Below are positions 7,833 through 16,341 of a stretch of 64,000 bases of DNA, one piece after another; within the stretch, counting starts at the first letter, position 1; each line of letters opens with the position of its first letter. The position numbers and the translations under genes were made by a program. Source of the stretch: an uncultured Clostridia bacterium (GTDB lineage Bacteria > Bacillota > Clostridia > Christensenellales > UBA1242); contig CAKVOE010000003.1 of the NCBI GenBank assembly GCA_934778215.1, positions 10,903 to 74,902 on the forward strand, read 5' to 3'. Under the pieces are notes generated by a model. That model was not told where the DNA came from. It did not search any database and saw only the letters and a program-made list of their open reading frames with translations.

Positions 7833-9248
7833 TTACTTGTCCCCCTTTAAAATAATCTTTGAAACATCATAAAGCACCTTTTCGCTTTTTTCTCTGCCAA
7901 TAATCTGAAGTCCCAATGGTAATCCCGACTCGCTTGTTGCATAAGGTATACTGATTGCAGGCATACCAGCAATTGAAGCAGGAACCGTGAACAAATCTTC
8001 AAGATACATACTGATTGGGTCTTGCGATTTTTCGCCAATCTTGAAAGCAACATCTGGTGTTGTTGGCAAAACAATTGCGTCACAGTCGTCAAAAGTTTGC
8101 ATAAATTCATTTTTTAAAAGTCTTTGAAGTTTCTTTGCTTTTGTGTAGTAAGCATCAAAATATCCGCTTGAAAGCACAAAGTTGCCAAGCATTATCCTGC
8201 GCTTAACTTCATCACCAAAACCTTCACTTCTGCTCTTTACATAAATTTCATCAATTGTTTTTGCATCTTCACTTCTTGTTGCATATTTAACACTGTCAAA
8301 CCTTGAAAGATTGCTTGCGGCTTCTGCCGGCGTCAATATGTAATAACAAGCTAAACTATTTAAAATGTGTGGCACACTAACTTCAACAATTTTGTGTCCT
8401 TTGATTTTTAAATCTTTCAGCATTGCCTCATACTTTGGAAACTGTTCAAGTGTTTTCAATTTTTCAATAATCTCTTTGCAAACACCAATCTTATATGTTT
8501 GTTTTAGCATTTTTTCGCCAAGATCACTTTTGATTGATGTTTGATCTTTTTCATCTTTTCCTGCCAAAATTTCAAGAGCATATTCATTATCTTCAACAGT
8601 TCTTGTAATTGGCCCAGCTTGATCGGTTGATGAAGCAAAGGCAACAATGCCATATCTTGAAACAGTGCCATAAGTTGGTTTGATTCCAACCACACCATTA
8701 AACGAACTTGGCTGTCTGATTGACCCACCAGTGTCCGTGCCGAGTGCCATAGGACAAAGTCCCAATGCTACTGCAACAGCACTGCCACCAGACGAACCAC
8801 CGGCAACGCACGATTCGTCATAAGCGTTTAAAGTTGCGCCATAAACACTTTTTTCGCAACTGCCACCCATTGCAAACTCGTCCATATTGCTTCTAGCTAA
8901 AATAACTGCGCCTTCATTTTTGAGTTTTGTGATGATTGTTGCATCATAAGGAGACACAAAATCTTTCAAAAATTTGCTAGCACAACTCATGTGTTTGCCC
9001 TTGCACAAAATGTTATCCTTTATAACAACAGGAACTCCTGCAAGCTTGCCCAATTTTTCGCCAGCCTTTGCTTTTGCGTCAATGGCTTTCGCTTGCTCTA
9101 TCGCATCATCAAAAACCTCAATAATTGCATTATATTCTTTGTATTCTTCTATTCTTTTAACAAAGAACCGAACGAGCTCTTCACTTGAAAACTTACCAGT
9201 CTTAACCCCGTCTGATAATTCTTTTAAACTTAGCTTTAAATAATCCAT
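7833..9248 (-). CDS. gatA: Asp-tRNA(Asn)/Glu-tRNA(Gln) amidotransferase subunit A
   Basis: Glutaminase subunit of GatCAB, an amidase-signature enzyme that releases ammonia from glutamine and channels it to GatB. The Ser-cisSer-Lys triad is intact: K in V-P-V-V-I-K-D-N, cis-Ser in G-G-S-S-G-G-S-A and nucleophile Ser in D-T-G-G-S-I-R-Q-P-S. I placed the start at 9248, where the ATG shares a base with the gatC stop (TAATG); a longer frame to 9278 lies inside gatC. Length from there is 471 residues, normal for GatA. Confidence 0.97.
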   Translation of the reverse strand: MDYLKLSLKELSDGVKTGKFSSEELVRFFVKRIEEYKEYNAIIEVFDDAIEQAKAIDAKAKAGEKLGKLAGVPVVIKDNILCKGKHMSCASKFLKDFVSPYDATIITKLKNEGAVILARSNMDEFAMGGSCEKSVYGATLNAYDESCVAGGSSGGSAVAVALGLCPMALGTDTGGSIRQPSSFNGVVGIKPTYGTVSRYGIVAFASSTDQAGPITRTVEDNEYALEILAGKDEKDQTSIKSDLGEKMLKQTYKIGVCKEIIEKLKTLEQFPKYEAMLKDLKIKGHKIVEVSVPHILNSLACYYILTPAEAASNLSRFDSVKYATRSEDAKTIDEIYVKSRSEGFGDEVKRRIMLGNFVLSSGYFDAYYTKAKKLQRLLKNEFMQTFDDCDAIVLPTTPDVAFKIGEKSQDPISMYLEDLFTVPASIAGMPAISIPYATSESGLPLGLQIIGREKSEKVLYDVSKIILKGDK

Positions 9249-9517
9249 TAGTCCACCACCAATGGCACTTGATAGCACCCGTCTTTTTGTTTTGGGGCGT
9301 TTGATAAAGCATCAAAGTCGGTTTTGAATTGTTGCTCATCTTCTCGAAGGCTCGAAATCTTCACACCTTCGACCTTGATGTCTTCTGGAAGCTCAAGTTT
9401 TGTGATTTCATCAACAAAGTTTAAAATGTTCATAAAATCTTTTTTGAACGCATCTTTTTTGCTTTCAGCAATCTCAATCTTGCTTAAGTCTTGCAAATGT
9501 TCGAAATCTATTTCCAT
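9248..9517 (-). CDS. gatC: Asp-tRNA(Asn)/Glu-tRNA(Gln) amidotransferase subunit C
   Basis: Small belt-like subunit (89 residues) that stabilises GatA on GatB. It shows the family pattern of an N-terminal helix (L-Q-D-L-S-K-I-E), a central I-L-N-F-V-D-E-I helix and a C-terminal segment ending with D-G-C-Y-Q-V-P. It begins 12 bases after aspS and overlaps gatA by one base, so its synthesis is coupled to both. Confidence 0.95.
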   Translation of the reverse strand: MEIDFEHLQDLSKIEIAESKKDAFKKDFMNILNFVDEITKLELPEDIKVEGVKISSLREDEQQFKTDFDALSNAPKQKDGCYQVPLVVD

Positions 9518-9529
9518 AATACCACCTAA

Positions 9530-11263
9530 CTATCTTAATTTTATATGAACTTCACGAAGTTGTTCTTCTGTGACATCACCAGGTGCACCCATCATCAAGT
9601 CTTGAGCTTTGCTATTCATTGGGAAAGCAATAACTTCACGAATGTTTGACTCGTCTAAAAGAAGCATCAAAATTCTATCAATACCTGGCGCAACGCCTGC
9701 ATGTGGTGGCGCACCATATTGAAACGCTGTGTAAAGCGCACCGAATTTCTTTTCAACATCTTCTTCTGAATATCCAGCAATTTCAAAAGCTTTAATCATT
9801 GTTTCAACTTCTGCGTTTCTAACCGCACCACTCGAAAGTTCAACACCGTTCAAAACGATATCATATTGATAAGCCAAAATATCAAGCGGATCTTTTTCTT
9901 GAAGTGCTTTCAAACCACCTTGTGGAAGGCTGAATGGGTTGTGACAAAAATCAATCTTGCCAGTTTCTTCGTTGATTTCATACATTGGGAAATCAACAAT
10001 CCAACAGAATTTGTATTGATCTTTTTCAATAAGCCCCAAAGCTTCGCCAACCTCTGCTCTTAAAATTGAAGCAAGTTTATAGCAAAGTTTTGAGCTTTCG
10101 TCAGCAACAACAAAAATGTCATCACCAACTCTTGCACCTGTCTTTTGTTTTAATGCTTCACATTCTTCATCAGAAATAAACTTGACGATTGGTCCTTTGA
10201 GTGAGCCGTCTTCCAAAACTCTAACCCACGCCAAACCTTTTCCGCCAGCAGATATAATTTCATCTGAAAGCTTATCAAAAAAGCTTCTTGGCTGACTTTC
10301 AGCACAAACAGCAAACCCTTCAATTGTTTTACCCCTAAATGCTTCAAATTCGGTTGATTTAAACACATCGGATAGATCAACCATTTCAATCTTGTTTCTT
10401 AAATCTGGCTTATCTGTTCCGTATTTAATCAATGCTTCTTTGTAAGGGATTTTCACAAAATGTCTGTCTGGCATTTCGTATTTTCCAAACTTTTTAAAAA
10501 TTCTATACAGCAAGTCTTCGCAAACGGCAAACACATCTTCTTGCGTTGCAAAAGCCATTTCCATGTCAAGCTGATAAAACTCGCCAGGTGAACGGTCTGC
10601 TCTTGCATCTTCGTCTCTAAAGCATGGAGCGATTTGAAAATATTTATCCACGCCCGAACACATCAAAAGTTGTTTAAATTGTTGTGGAGCTTGTGGAAGT
10701 GCATAAAACTTGCCCTTATAAACCCTGCTTGGAACAAGATAATCTCTTGCACCTTCTGGGCTTGAAACTGTCAAGATTGGCGTTTGAATTTCTTCAAAAC
10801 CAAATTCACGCATAATACATCTCATTTCAAACAAAACATCACTGCGAAGTTTGAGTTTTGCCTGCATCTCTGGATTTCTTAGGTCAAGATAACGAAACTT
10901 AAGCCTTGTTTCTTCGCTTGTTTTCTTGCTTTCGTCAATTTCAAAAGGCAAAATATGTTTTGCTCTTGACAAAACTTCAAGTTTGTCAATTGCAATTTCA
11001 ATTTTTCCTGATTTAATTTTTGGGTTAATGTTTTCATTACCACGAAATACAACCTCCCCGATGACTGATATTACACTTTCTCTTGAAAGTGATGTCAATA
11101 AACTATCATCATGAGTGGTGAGCTGAACCAAACCATACATATCTCTTAATTCTATAAAAACGATGCCGCCATGGTCTCTAATTGCGCTAACCCAGCCGGC
11201 AACTTGAACTTGTTTTCCGATTAAACTTTCATCAATCTCTTTGCTTGTAATTGTTCTATACAT
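9530..11263 (-). CDS. aspS: Aspartyl-tRNA synthetase, probably non-discriminating
   Basis: Bacterial class IIb AspRS of 577 residues: N-terminal OB anticodon domain, class II motifs, the inserted GAD domain, and motif 3 G-A-P-P-H-A-G-V-A-P-G-I-D-R near the end. Residue 31 in the OB domain is His (R-D-H-G-G), the residue known from non-discriminating bacterial AspRS, where E. coli has Leu; together with gatCAB in the same operon this suggests that it charges both tRNA-Asp and tRNA-Asn. The start at 11263 has AGGAG five bases upstream. The frame runs open to 11470, but that part is leader RNA with its own signals. No AsnRS gene is seen in this window. Confidence 0.97.
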   Translation of the reverse strand: MYRTITSKEIDESLIGKQVQVAGWVSAIRDHGGIVFIELRDMYGLVQLTTHDDSLLTSLSRESVISVIGEVVFRGNENINPKIKSGKIEIAIDKLEVLSRAKHILPFEIDESKKTSEETRLKFRYLDLRNPEMQAKLKLRSDVLFEMRCIMREFGFEEIQTPILTVSSPEGARDYLVPSRVYKGKFYALPQAPQQFKQLLMCSGVDKYFQIAPCFRDEDARADRSPGEFYQLDMEMAFATQEDVFAVCEDLLYRIFKKFGKYEMPDRHFVKIPYKEALIKYGTDKPDLRNKIEMVDLSDVFKSTEFEAFRGKTIEGFAVCAESQPRSFFDKLSDEIISAGGKGLAWVRVLEDGSLKGPIVKFISDEECEALKQKTGARVGDDIFVVADESSKLCYKLASILRAEVGEALGLIEKDQYKFCWIVDFPMYEINEETGKIDFCHNPFSLPQGGLKALQEKDPLDILAYQYDIVLNGVELSSGAVRNAEVETMIKAFEIAGYSEEDVEKKFGALYTAFQYGAPPHAGVAPGIDRILMLLLDESNIREVIAFPMNSKAQDLMMGAPGDVTEEQLREVHIKLR

Positions 11264-11276
11264 AATAACTCCTAAC

Positions 11277-11295
11277 TTACTAATAACATTAGTAA
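11277..11295 (-). promoter_or_regulatory. Hairpin just before the aspS ribosome site
   Basis: Perfect 8-bp inverted repeat TTACTAAT/ATTAGTAA with a 3-base loop, ending four bases before the AGGAG of aspS. It has no T run, so it is not a terminator; it may tune translation or RNA stability. Confidence 0.4.
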
Positions 11296-11354
11296 TACAT
11301 CTATAATATAAATTTTTACTGGATCTTTTGCAAACCTTTCCAGCAAGGTCTTGA

Positions 11355-11414
11355 TTATTTAATAAAACTCTCGCCCAACTGGGCGTCAGTTTTAAGTTTT
11401 TGTGTGATTTCCAT
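11355..11414 (-). CDS. 19-codon micro-ORF between attenuator and aspS
   Basis: ATG at 11414 has AGGAG upstream at normal spacing and opens a 19-residue frame (begins M-E-I-T-Q-K-L-K, ends F-I-K) that stops at 11355, about 90 bases before aspS. It has a single Asp codon and no Asn run, so it is not an obvious second sensor. It could be a spacer ORF that keeps ribosomes on the leader after read-through of the attenuator, or a decayed gene. Expression is unproven. Confidence 0.4.
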   Translation of the reverse strand: MEITQKLKTDAQLGESFIK

Positions 11415-11437
11415 GATAGACTCCTAAAAATGGTAAT

Positions 11438-11470
11438 AAAAAAAATGGAATAGGTTTTTCCCTCTTCCAT
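11438..11470 (-). terminator. Attenuator terminator of the aspS-gatCAB leader
   Basis: On the minus strand ATGGAA pairs with TTCCAT (with inner G-G/C-C) followed by eight T (11438-11445). It lies 26 bases after the leader-peptide stop and 175 bases before aspS, so it can cut transcription before the operon. Confidence 0.75.
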
Positions 11471-11517
11471 TAGTATTTCTAATTTCCTTGATTATTTAAC
11501 AAACAATAGAAAAGGGA
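11459..11517 (-). promoter_or_regulatory. Antiterminator pairing in the aspS leader
   Basis: UCCCUUUUC (11509-11517, inside codons 22-25 of the leader ORF) can form nine pairs with GAAGAGGGA (11459-11467), which is the 5' side of the terminator. The two folds exclude each other. A ribosome stalled at the upstream Asn/Asp codons would leave the first arm free (read-through); a ribosome at the stop codon would cover it (termination). Confidence 0.7.
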
Positions 11518-11582
11518 CGCATTAAATATAATGTGTTATCATCATTATTGTTGTCATTATTGATCAAACAAACTCTAATCAT
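11496..11582 (-). CDS. Asn/Asp-rich leader peptide of aspS-gatCAB
   Basis: A 28-codon ORF with an AAAGGGG ribosome site six to seven bases before its ATG (11582). Residues 8-16 are N-N-D-N-N-N-D-D-N (codons at 11535-11561), six Asn and three Asp in a row, and the ORF stops at 11496 just before the attenuator. This is the build of classic amino-acid leader peptides (his, phe, trp types), with the codons matching exactly the two amino acids whose tRNA charging the operon serves. It is preceded by a consensus promoter about 30 bases upstream and has no other apparent function. Confidence 0.8.
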   Translation of the reverse strand: MIRVCLINNDNNNDDNTLYLMRPFSIVC

Positions 11583-11611
11583 AATATTTCCCCTTTCAAA
11601 ATTATGTTGCC

Positions 11612-11640
11612 ATTTTATCATAAATTTATGCACTTGTCAA
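11612..11640 (-). promoter_or_regulatory. Promoter of the aspS-gatCAB leader
   Basis: Minus strand TTGACA (11635-11640), 17-base spacer, TAAAAT (11612-11617). Transcription should start near 11604, giving a leader of about 340 bases before aspS and only about 22 bases before the leader ORF. Confidence 0.85.
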
Positions 11641-12221
11641 GTCCATTCGCCCGAATTTAAACCTTTTGTTTTTCCCGTTTCATATTTTCTCATTATTTGA
11701 ATTTTAGATTTCCCCACTCCATGTCTTTAAATTATTTGAATTTTCTGCTCTCACTGCTCCACTTCTTTTCATTAACCTTTTAAACATTTTGCATAAAAAC
11801 AAGCCCATTTTCTTTAGTCAAAATATACAAAGCATCTTAACTTTTTCTCTAAATCGTGATATAATATTATTACAAATATTCGTCCATTCCGTTTGTTTGA
11901 GTTGGAAGATTAAGTTTTTAAAAATGACAAAACTAATACACCGATGATTTAGCTATATGTTATTAAAGTGACACTTTAAGGTTTCCGCAAGTATCACAAC
12001 TTTGTCCGCACCTAAAAAACCCCACCTTTTAGGTGGGGATATTTATTTTTATCTAAAATTGTTTTATTTGAATTATTTACAAAAACTTTTAATGGCTTTT
12101 TGGTTTTTAATAAAAATTTATACAATATTTAGTACTTGCTTTTTGTAAAATTTTTAATATTTTTATTAAAATTTTGATAGCGTTAAAAAACAAAAGAATA
12201 TATAATAATTTATTTTTACCT
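11641..12221. other. AT-rich intergenic region without a gene
   Basis: About 580 bases with no convincing ORF on either strand. It holds the terminator at 12014-12038; 12039-12221 is plain AT-rich sequence. A stretch at 11955-12010 contains the word TTTGTCCGCAC; a similar G-C-G-G-A-C-A-C word recurs near 6135 and 55185, perhaps a trace of old mobile DNA, but no ends or transposase can be traced. Confidence 0.5.
12014..12038 (-). terminator. Strong terminator downstream of the GH13 gene
   Basis: Minus strand CCCCACCT, 3-base loop, AGGTGGGG, then six T; 184 bases past the glucosidase stop. Confidence 0.85.
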
Positions 12222-13850
12222 TTAAATTAATATTTGTCTTTTTAGCACAACCGCTTCAAAAGGACTTAACTCGCCCCTAACCACTTCGCCGTAATTTGTA
12301 TAAACTATTTCACCCACAGGCAAAAGATATTTTTTTACCTCATCGGTTAAATTTACAGTTACATCATATTCCGTTTTGCCCGACCTTCTTAAAAACCTAC
12401 AAACACCCTTTGGTGCTCGTTTAAAAATGCAATCGCCAAAGCAGAAAACATCAGCATTTTCCTTTCTTAGTGACAAAATTTTTCTGTATTCATTTAACGC
12501 AGAATGCTCCTCCACTTGCTCCACCGCAACATTTAAAGAGTGGTAGTTTGGGTTAACAACAAACCACGGCTTGTGTTCGCTAAACCCCGCAAACGCCGAA
12601 CCATTCCACTGCATCATTGTTCTTGCGTTGTCCCTACTGGTCTTTTTTAACTTTTCTAAGACATCATTTTTCTCTTGCTCAGATTTTGCAAGTTCTATTA
12701 AAATTTTGGCATTAACATCTTCAAAGTCTGCCCGACTTTTAAACGGATACCCCGTCATTGCCAGCTCTTCGCCCTGATAAATTATTGGCGTACCTTTTAA
12801 TAAATACATTGCACAAGCAAATGCCGAAGCACTTTTGCTAAGGGCTTTGGTGTTTCCATACATACTAACTAATCTTTGATAGTCGTGATTTGTCCAAAAA
12901 AGTGTAGACCAGCCACCAAGGTTAATAAGTTTTTCTTTGTTTTTTAACGAATTAATAATGGCTTTATAGTCAGGCTTACCCGTTTTGTCAAACCGGTTAA
13001 GATGCGAAAACTCAAAAACCATATCAAGTTCGCCTCTATTATTTCCCGAAAATTTTAATTGGTCCAAAAGGTTAGGATTTCCCCCAAGTTCGCCCATGGT
13101 AACCACATTTTTTGTTTTAACACCCGACAAAATTTTTGTTAAAAACTTATGTGCCTCGTCTGTGTTTGAAAACATTTTGTATGTTTTGTTTACCTTTCCA
13201 TTTTTAAAGGACAAATTTTTGCCAATGTGCGATATTGCGTCCATTCTAAACCCATCAACCGATAAATCCGCCCAAAACTCTAAAACATCACGAATTTGTT
13301 TTATGGCAAACTCCGAATTGAAATTTATATCTGGCATTGTTTTAGAAAACAATTTTAAAAAGTACTGACCCCTAGCCGAATTATATTCCCACGCGCTTCC
13401 ACCAAAAAAGGACTCCCAATTATTTGGGGGTAACATTTTGCCTTCATCGTTATATTTAGGATTTTTCCAATAATAAAAATCTTCATAATCGGTTGCACGG
13501 GCAACACTTTTTATAAACCAGTTATGCTCGCTAGATGTATGATTTATAACCATATCTATAATTACTTTTAGTCCCAAAGAGTGCGCTCTTGACACCAAAT
13601 TTTTAAAGTCTTCAATGGTTCCATACTGGCTATAAATTTTTCTATAATCTTTAACATCATAGCCGTTGTCGTCCATTGGCGAATCAAAAAATGGACTTAT
13701 CCAAATAAAATCTGCTCCTAAATTTTTTATGTAATCTAATTTATTTGTAACGCCCGCAATATCTCCAACGCCGTCATTATTTGAGTCAAAAAAACTCTTT
13801 AAATATATTTGATAACCAACGGCGCTTTTCCACCATTCATTTTTTTCCAT
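12222..13850 (-). CDS. GH13 alpha-glucosidase (oligo-1,6-glucosidase type)
   Basis: Cytoplasmic glycoside hydrolase of family 13, about 542 residues, no signal peptide. It starts with W-W-K-S-A-V-G-Y-Q-I-Y and has D-S-N-N-D-G-V-G-D-I, typical of oligo-1,6-glucosidase/alpha-glucosidase relatives. Catalytic sites: nucleophile Asp in F-R-M-D-A-I, acid/base Glu in T-M-G-E-L-G-G, and the third Asp in F-W-T-N-H-D-Y-Q-R; region I is I-I-D-M-V-I-N-H. I chose the ATG at 13850 because GGAG is nine bases upstream; the ATG at 13856 would be too close to it. Likely hydrolyses isomaltose-type or malto-oligosaccharides; exact specificity is open. Monocistronic. Confidence 0.92.
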   Translation of the reverse strand: MEKNEWWKSAVGYQIYLKSFFDSNNDGVGDIAGVTNKLDYIKNLGADFIWISPFFDSPMDDNGYDVKDYRKIYSQYGTIEDFKNLVSRAHSLGLKVIIDMVINHTSSEHNWFIKSVARATDYEDFYYWKNPKYNDEGKMLPPNNWESFFGGSAWEYNSARGQYFLKLFSKTMPDINFNSEFAIKQIRDVLEFWADLSVDGFRMDAISHIGKNLSFKNGKVNKTYKMFSNTDEAHKFLTKILSGVKTKNVVTMGELGGNPNLLDQLKFSGNNRGELDMVFEFSHLNRFDKTGKPDYKAIINSLKNKEKLINLGGWSTLFWTNHDYQRLVSMYGNTKALSKSASAFACAMYLLKGTPIIYQGEELAMTGYPFKSRADFEDVNAKILIELAKSEQEKNDVLEKLKKTSRDNARTMMQWNGSAFAGFSEHKPWFVVNPNYHSLNVAVEQVEEHSALNEYRKILSLRKENADVFCFGDCIFKRAPKGVCRFLRRSGKTEYDVTVNLTDEVKKYLLPVGEIVYTNYGEVVRGELSPFEAVVLKRQILI

Positions 13851-13860
13851 AGTCATTTCT

Positions 13861-13908
13861 CCGTAAAATATTACGGATATATTATAACAAAATTTATTTA
13901 GATAACAA
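13861..13908 (-). promoter_or_regulatory. Promoter and palindrome before the GH13 gene
   Basis: TTGTTA (13903-13908), 16-base spacer, TATAAT (13881-13886). The predicted RNA starts at the palindrome CCGTAA-TATT-TTACGG (13861-13876), whose 3' arm takes in part of the GGAG ribosome site. It could be an operator or a hairpin that masks the ribosome site. Confidence 0.5.
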
Positions 13909-13943
13909 AATAAAAAGCGGATAGTAAATAAATTACTACCCGC
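13907..13943 (-). terminator. Terminator after pheT
   Basis: GCGGGTAGTAATT...TACTATCCGC-type hairpin (13917-13943) followed on the minus strand by TTTTTATTTT; ends the obg-yhbY-pheST transcript. Confidence 0.8.
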
Positions 13944-13950
13944 AAAAATA

Positions 13951-16329
13951 TTATCTTAAATTTATTGACGCATTTTTAAAGTGGTCGGTTAATCTTTTTA
14001 TAAAGCCATCAATTTCGCCATTGCTTAGCGTATGCTCATTAGAGCAAATGTTAAACCTAAAAGTCATTGAGCGGTATGCTCCAAAGTCTTCACTTTCGTA
14101 AACATCAATAAGTTTATACTTAACTACAAATTTACATCTAAATTCGCTAATTAGTTTTTCTATATCTTCAAACTTCATAGTTTTTGGAACCATAAAGTTA
14201 AAGTCTAAATCTACCGTTTGAAATTTTGAAACAGGCTTATATGTTTTAACCTTGTCTGATACCACCATAAATTTGTTAAAGTCAAATTCTAGCAAACAAA
14301 CGCTCGCACGCTTATCTAACTTTGACTTAATTTCGGGGTGAATAACACCAAAACTTCCCACAGTTTCGCCATTTATTATACAATCGGTACTCATATTAGG
14401 GTGCATCAAACTATTTGTTGTAACACATGTGTAACTTGGCTTTTGCTTGCAAAGCGATTCGCACAAATTTTCTACTATACGCTTCATTTCAAAATATAAA
14501 TCTTTTTCGCTTGCTTTATAACTGCCAATAACCAACGCCAAATGTTTTTCTTCTATTGCTAAATTCTGGTCATCTGTGCCACTTACAACTCTTCCAATTT
14601 CTTCTATTCGTACTTCTTCAAAACTATTTTTGTTTTCATCATACATTTTAATTAGTGTAGGAAGCAAGGTACTTCTAATACCACTCTGTCCGCTATTAGA
14701 ACTATCTAACAATTCAACAAAACTCTTGCACTCTATTCCTAAATTTTGGTTGTAGTCGGCATAATTCCAAATATAACTATGAACCTCACTAAACCCATAC
14801 TTTTCGGCAAGCAATCTTTTGGTTTTATATTCTAAAATATGTTTTTCATCTTGCAAAACTGGTTCAACAGACATTTTTAGCGTTTCTGGAACAATGTTGT
14901 CATAGCCAAAAAGTCTTGCAACTTCTTCTACCAAATCTTCTTTTATAGATATATCTTTGGTTGCTCTAAATGACGGAACAACAACCACCAACTTGCCATT
15001 TTCGTTCTTTTCTATGGTAAAGCCAAGTTTTTTTAGCGTGTCTACAATAAACTCATCGGTAATTTTGTTTGACCCAATTCTCTTACGAATAAAATCGCAT
15101 TCAACTTCAATTTTTATAGATTTTGGTTCTACCGTTCTTTTATCTCCAACGCTTGATGCAATAATAATACCACTATCTATATTAGACAACAATTTTACTA
15201 GCCTTGCAATTGCGAGAGTTGTTAGTTCTGGGTCTAATGATTTCTCGTATCTTAGCGAAGCATCGGTCGAAAGACCAATTGTTTTAGATGCTTTTCTTAT
15301 AGAAGACGACTCAAACACCGCACTTTCTAGCAAAAAGCCCGTGGTGTCACCGGCTATCCCTGAAAGTTTACCACCCTTAATACCCGCAATAGCAACAGGA
15401 GTATTGTTTTTGTCACAAATAAGAACGGTACCCTGCTTAACTTTATGAACCTCGCCTTCTAGCGTCAATAACTCTTCATTTTCTTTTGCTTCACGAACAA
15501 TAACGCCGTTTACCACTTTGCTATCAAAAGCGTGCATAGGAGTTCCAAGTTCTAGCATTGTGTAGTTTGTTAAATCTGCCAAAAGGTTAATATCTCTTAA
15601 CCCGCAATAATTAAGCCTAATCTTCATTATTCTAGGAGATTTTTTAACTGTTACATTTTCTATATCTAATGCCGAATAGCGTAAACATTTGTTGGTTTCA
15701 ACGCTAATAGATGGTGCTTCAATCCCTTTAAGTTTTGAAAGGTCAAGTGTTTCATAAGGTTTCATTGGTCTATTAAAAATAGCAGACAATTCTCTTGCAA
15801 AACCCACATGACCCCACAAGTCAGGACGGTTTGTTAGTGATTTGTTATCAATTTCTATCAAGCAGTCGTCTATTGGTAGTACATCTTTAATGTTTGTACC
15901 AAGTGGGGCTGTAATATCCTTAAAATCTACAATTCCTTCGTCATCGCTACCAATGCCAAGTTCGGCTTCGCTACAACACATTCCAAAACTATCCACGCCT
16001 GCAAGTTTTGCCTTTTTAATTTTATGACCTGCAACCATACCGCCAATTCTTACAAGTGCCGTAATCATACCAGCATAAACATTTGGAGCGCCTGTTGCAA
16101 TTTGCAAATTTTCACCACTGCCATCATTTACCGACAACAAATTTAGGTGTGTCCCCTCTATCTTTTCGCAACTTTCAACCTTTGCAATTACAACATCTTC
16201 CATATCGCTACCAGCGTGCTTAGCCTCTTCAACTTCGGCGGTAGAAAGCGTAATTCTTTTTACTATTTCATCTTCGGTTAATCCATCTAAATCAACCAAA
16301 TCTTTTAACCAATTTAATGATATAATCAT
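13951..16329 (-). CDS. pheT: Phenylalanyl-tRNA synthetase beta subunit
   Basis: Large subunit of the (alpha-beta)2 PheRS, 792 residues, normal length. Domain order is visible: N-terminal EMAP-type tRNA-binding domain (about 40-150), B3/B4 editing domain, B5 domain, inactive class II core, and the C-terminal ferredoxin-fold anticodon-binding domain (about 700-792), which contains R-S-M-T-F-R-F. It follows pheS by 12 bases with an AAAGGAG site. No T-box or Phe leader is seen before pheS; expression seems tied to obg-yhbY upstream. Confidence 0.97.
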   Translation of the reverse strand: MIISLNWLKDLVDLDGLTEDEIVKRITLSTAEVEEAKHAGSDMEDVVIAKVESCEKIEGTHLNLLSVNDGSGENLQIATGAPNVYAGMITALVRIGGMVAGHKIKKAKLAGVDSFGMCCSEAELGIGSDDEGIVDFKDITAPLGTNIKDVLPIDDCLIEIDNKSLTNRPDLWGHVGFARELSAIFNRPMKPYETLDLSKLKGIEAPSISVETNKCLRYSALDIENVTVKKSPRIMKIRLNYCGLRDINLLADLTNYTMLELGTPMHAFDSKVVNGVIVREAKENEELLTLEGEVHKVKQGTVLICDKNNTPVAIAGIKGGKLSGIAGDTTGFLLESAVFESSSIRKASKTIGLSTDASLRYEKSLDPELTTLAIARLVKLLSNIDSGIIIASSVGDKRTVEPKSIKIEVECDFIRKRIGSNKITDEFIVDTLKKLGFTIEKNENGKLVVVVPSFRATKDISIKEDLVEEVARLFGYDNIVPETLKMSVEPVLQDEKHILEYKTKRLLAEKYGFSEVHSYIWNYADYNQNLGIECKSFVELLDSSNSGQSGIRSTLLPTLIKMYDENKNSFEEVRIEEIGRVVSGTDDQNLAIEEKHLALVIGSYKASEKDLYFEMKRIVENLCESLCKQKPSYTCVTTNSLMHPNMSTDCIINGETVGSFGVIHPEIKSKLDKRASVCLLEFDFNKFMVVSDKVKTYKPVSKFQTVDLDFNFMVPKTMKFEDIEKLISEFRCKFVVKYKLIDVYESEDFGAYRSMTFRFNICSNEHTLSNGEIDGFIKRLTDHFKNASINLR

Positions 16330-16341
16330 AGCTTTTCTCCT

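Noticed and set aside
11264..11470. N-terminal extension of aspS (open frame to 11470)
   Set aside because: The frame passes through the micro-ORF and starts in the terminator; the ATG at 11263 has AGGAG and matches the known AspRS N terminus.
11263..11600. T-box riboswitch before aspS
   Set aside because: No T-box core sequence, no stem I features; the Asn/Asp leader ORF explains the region better.
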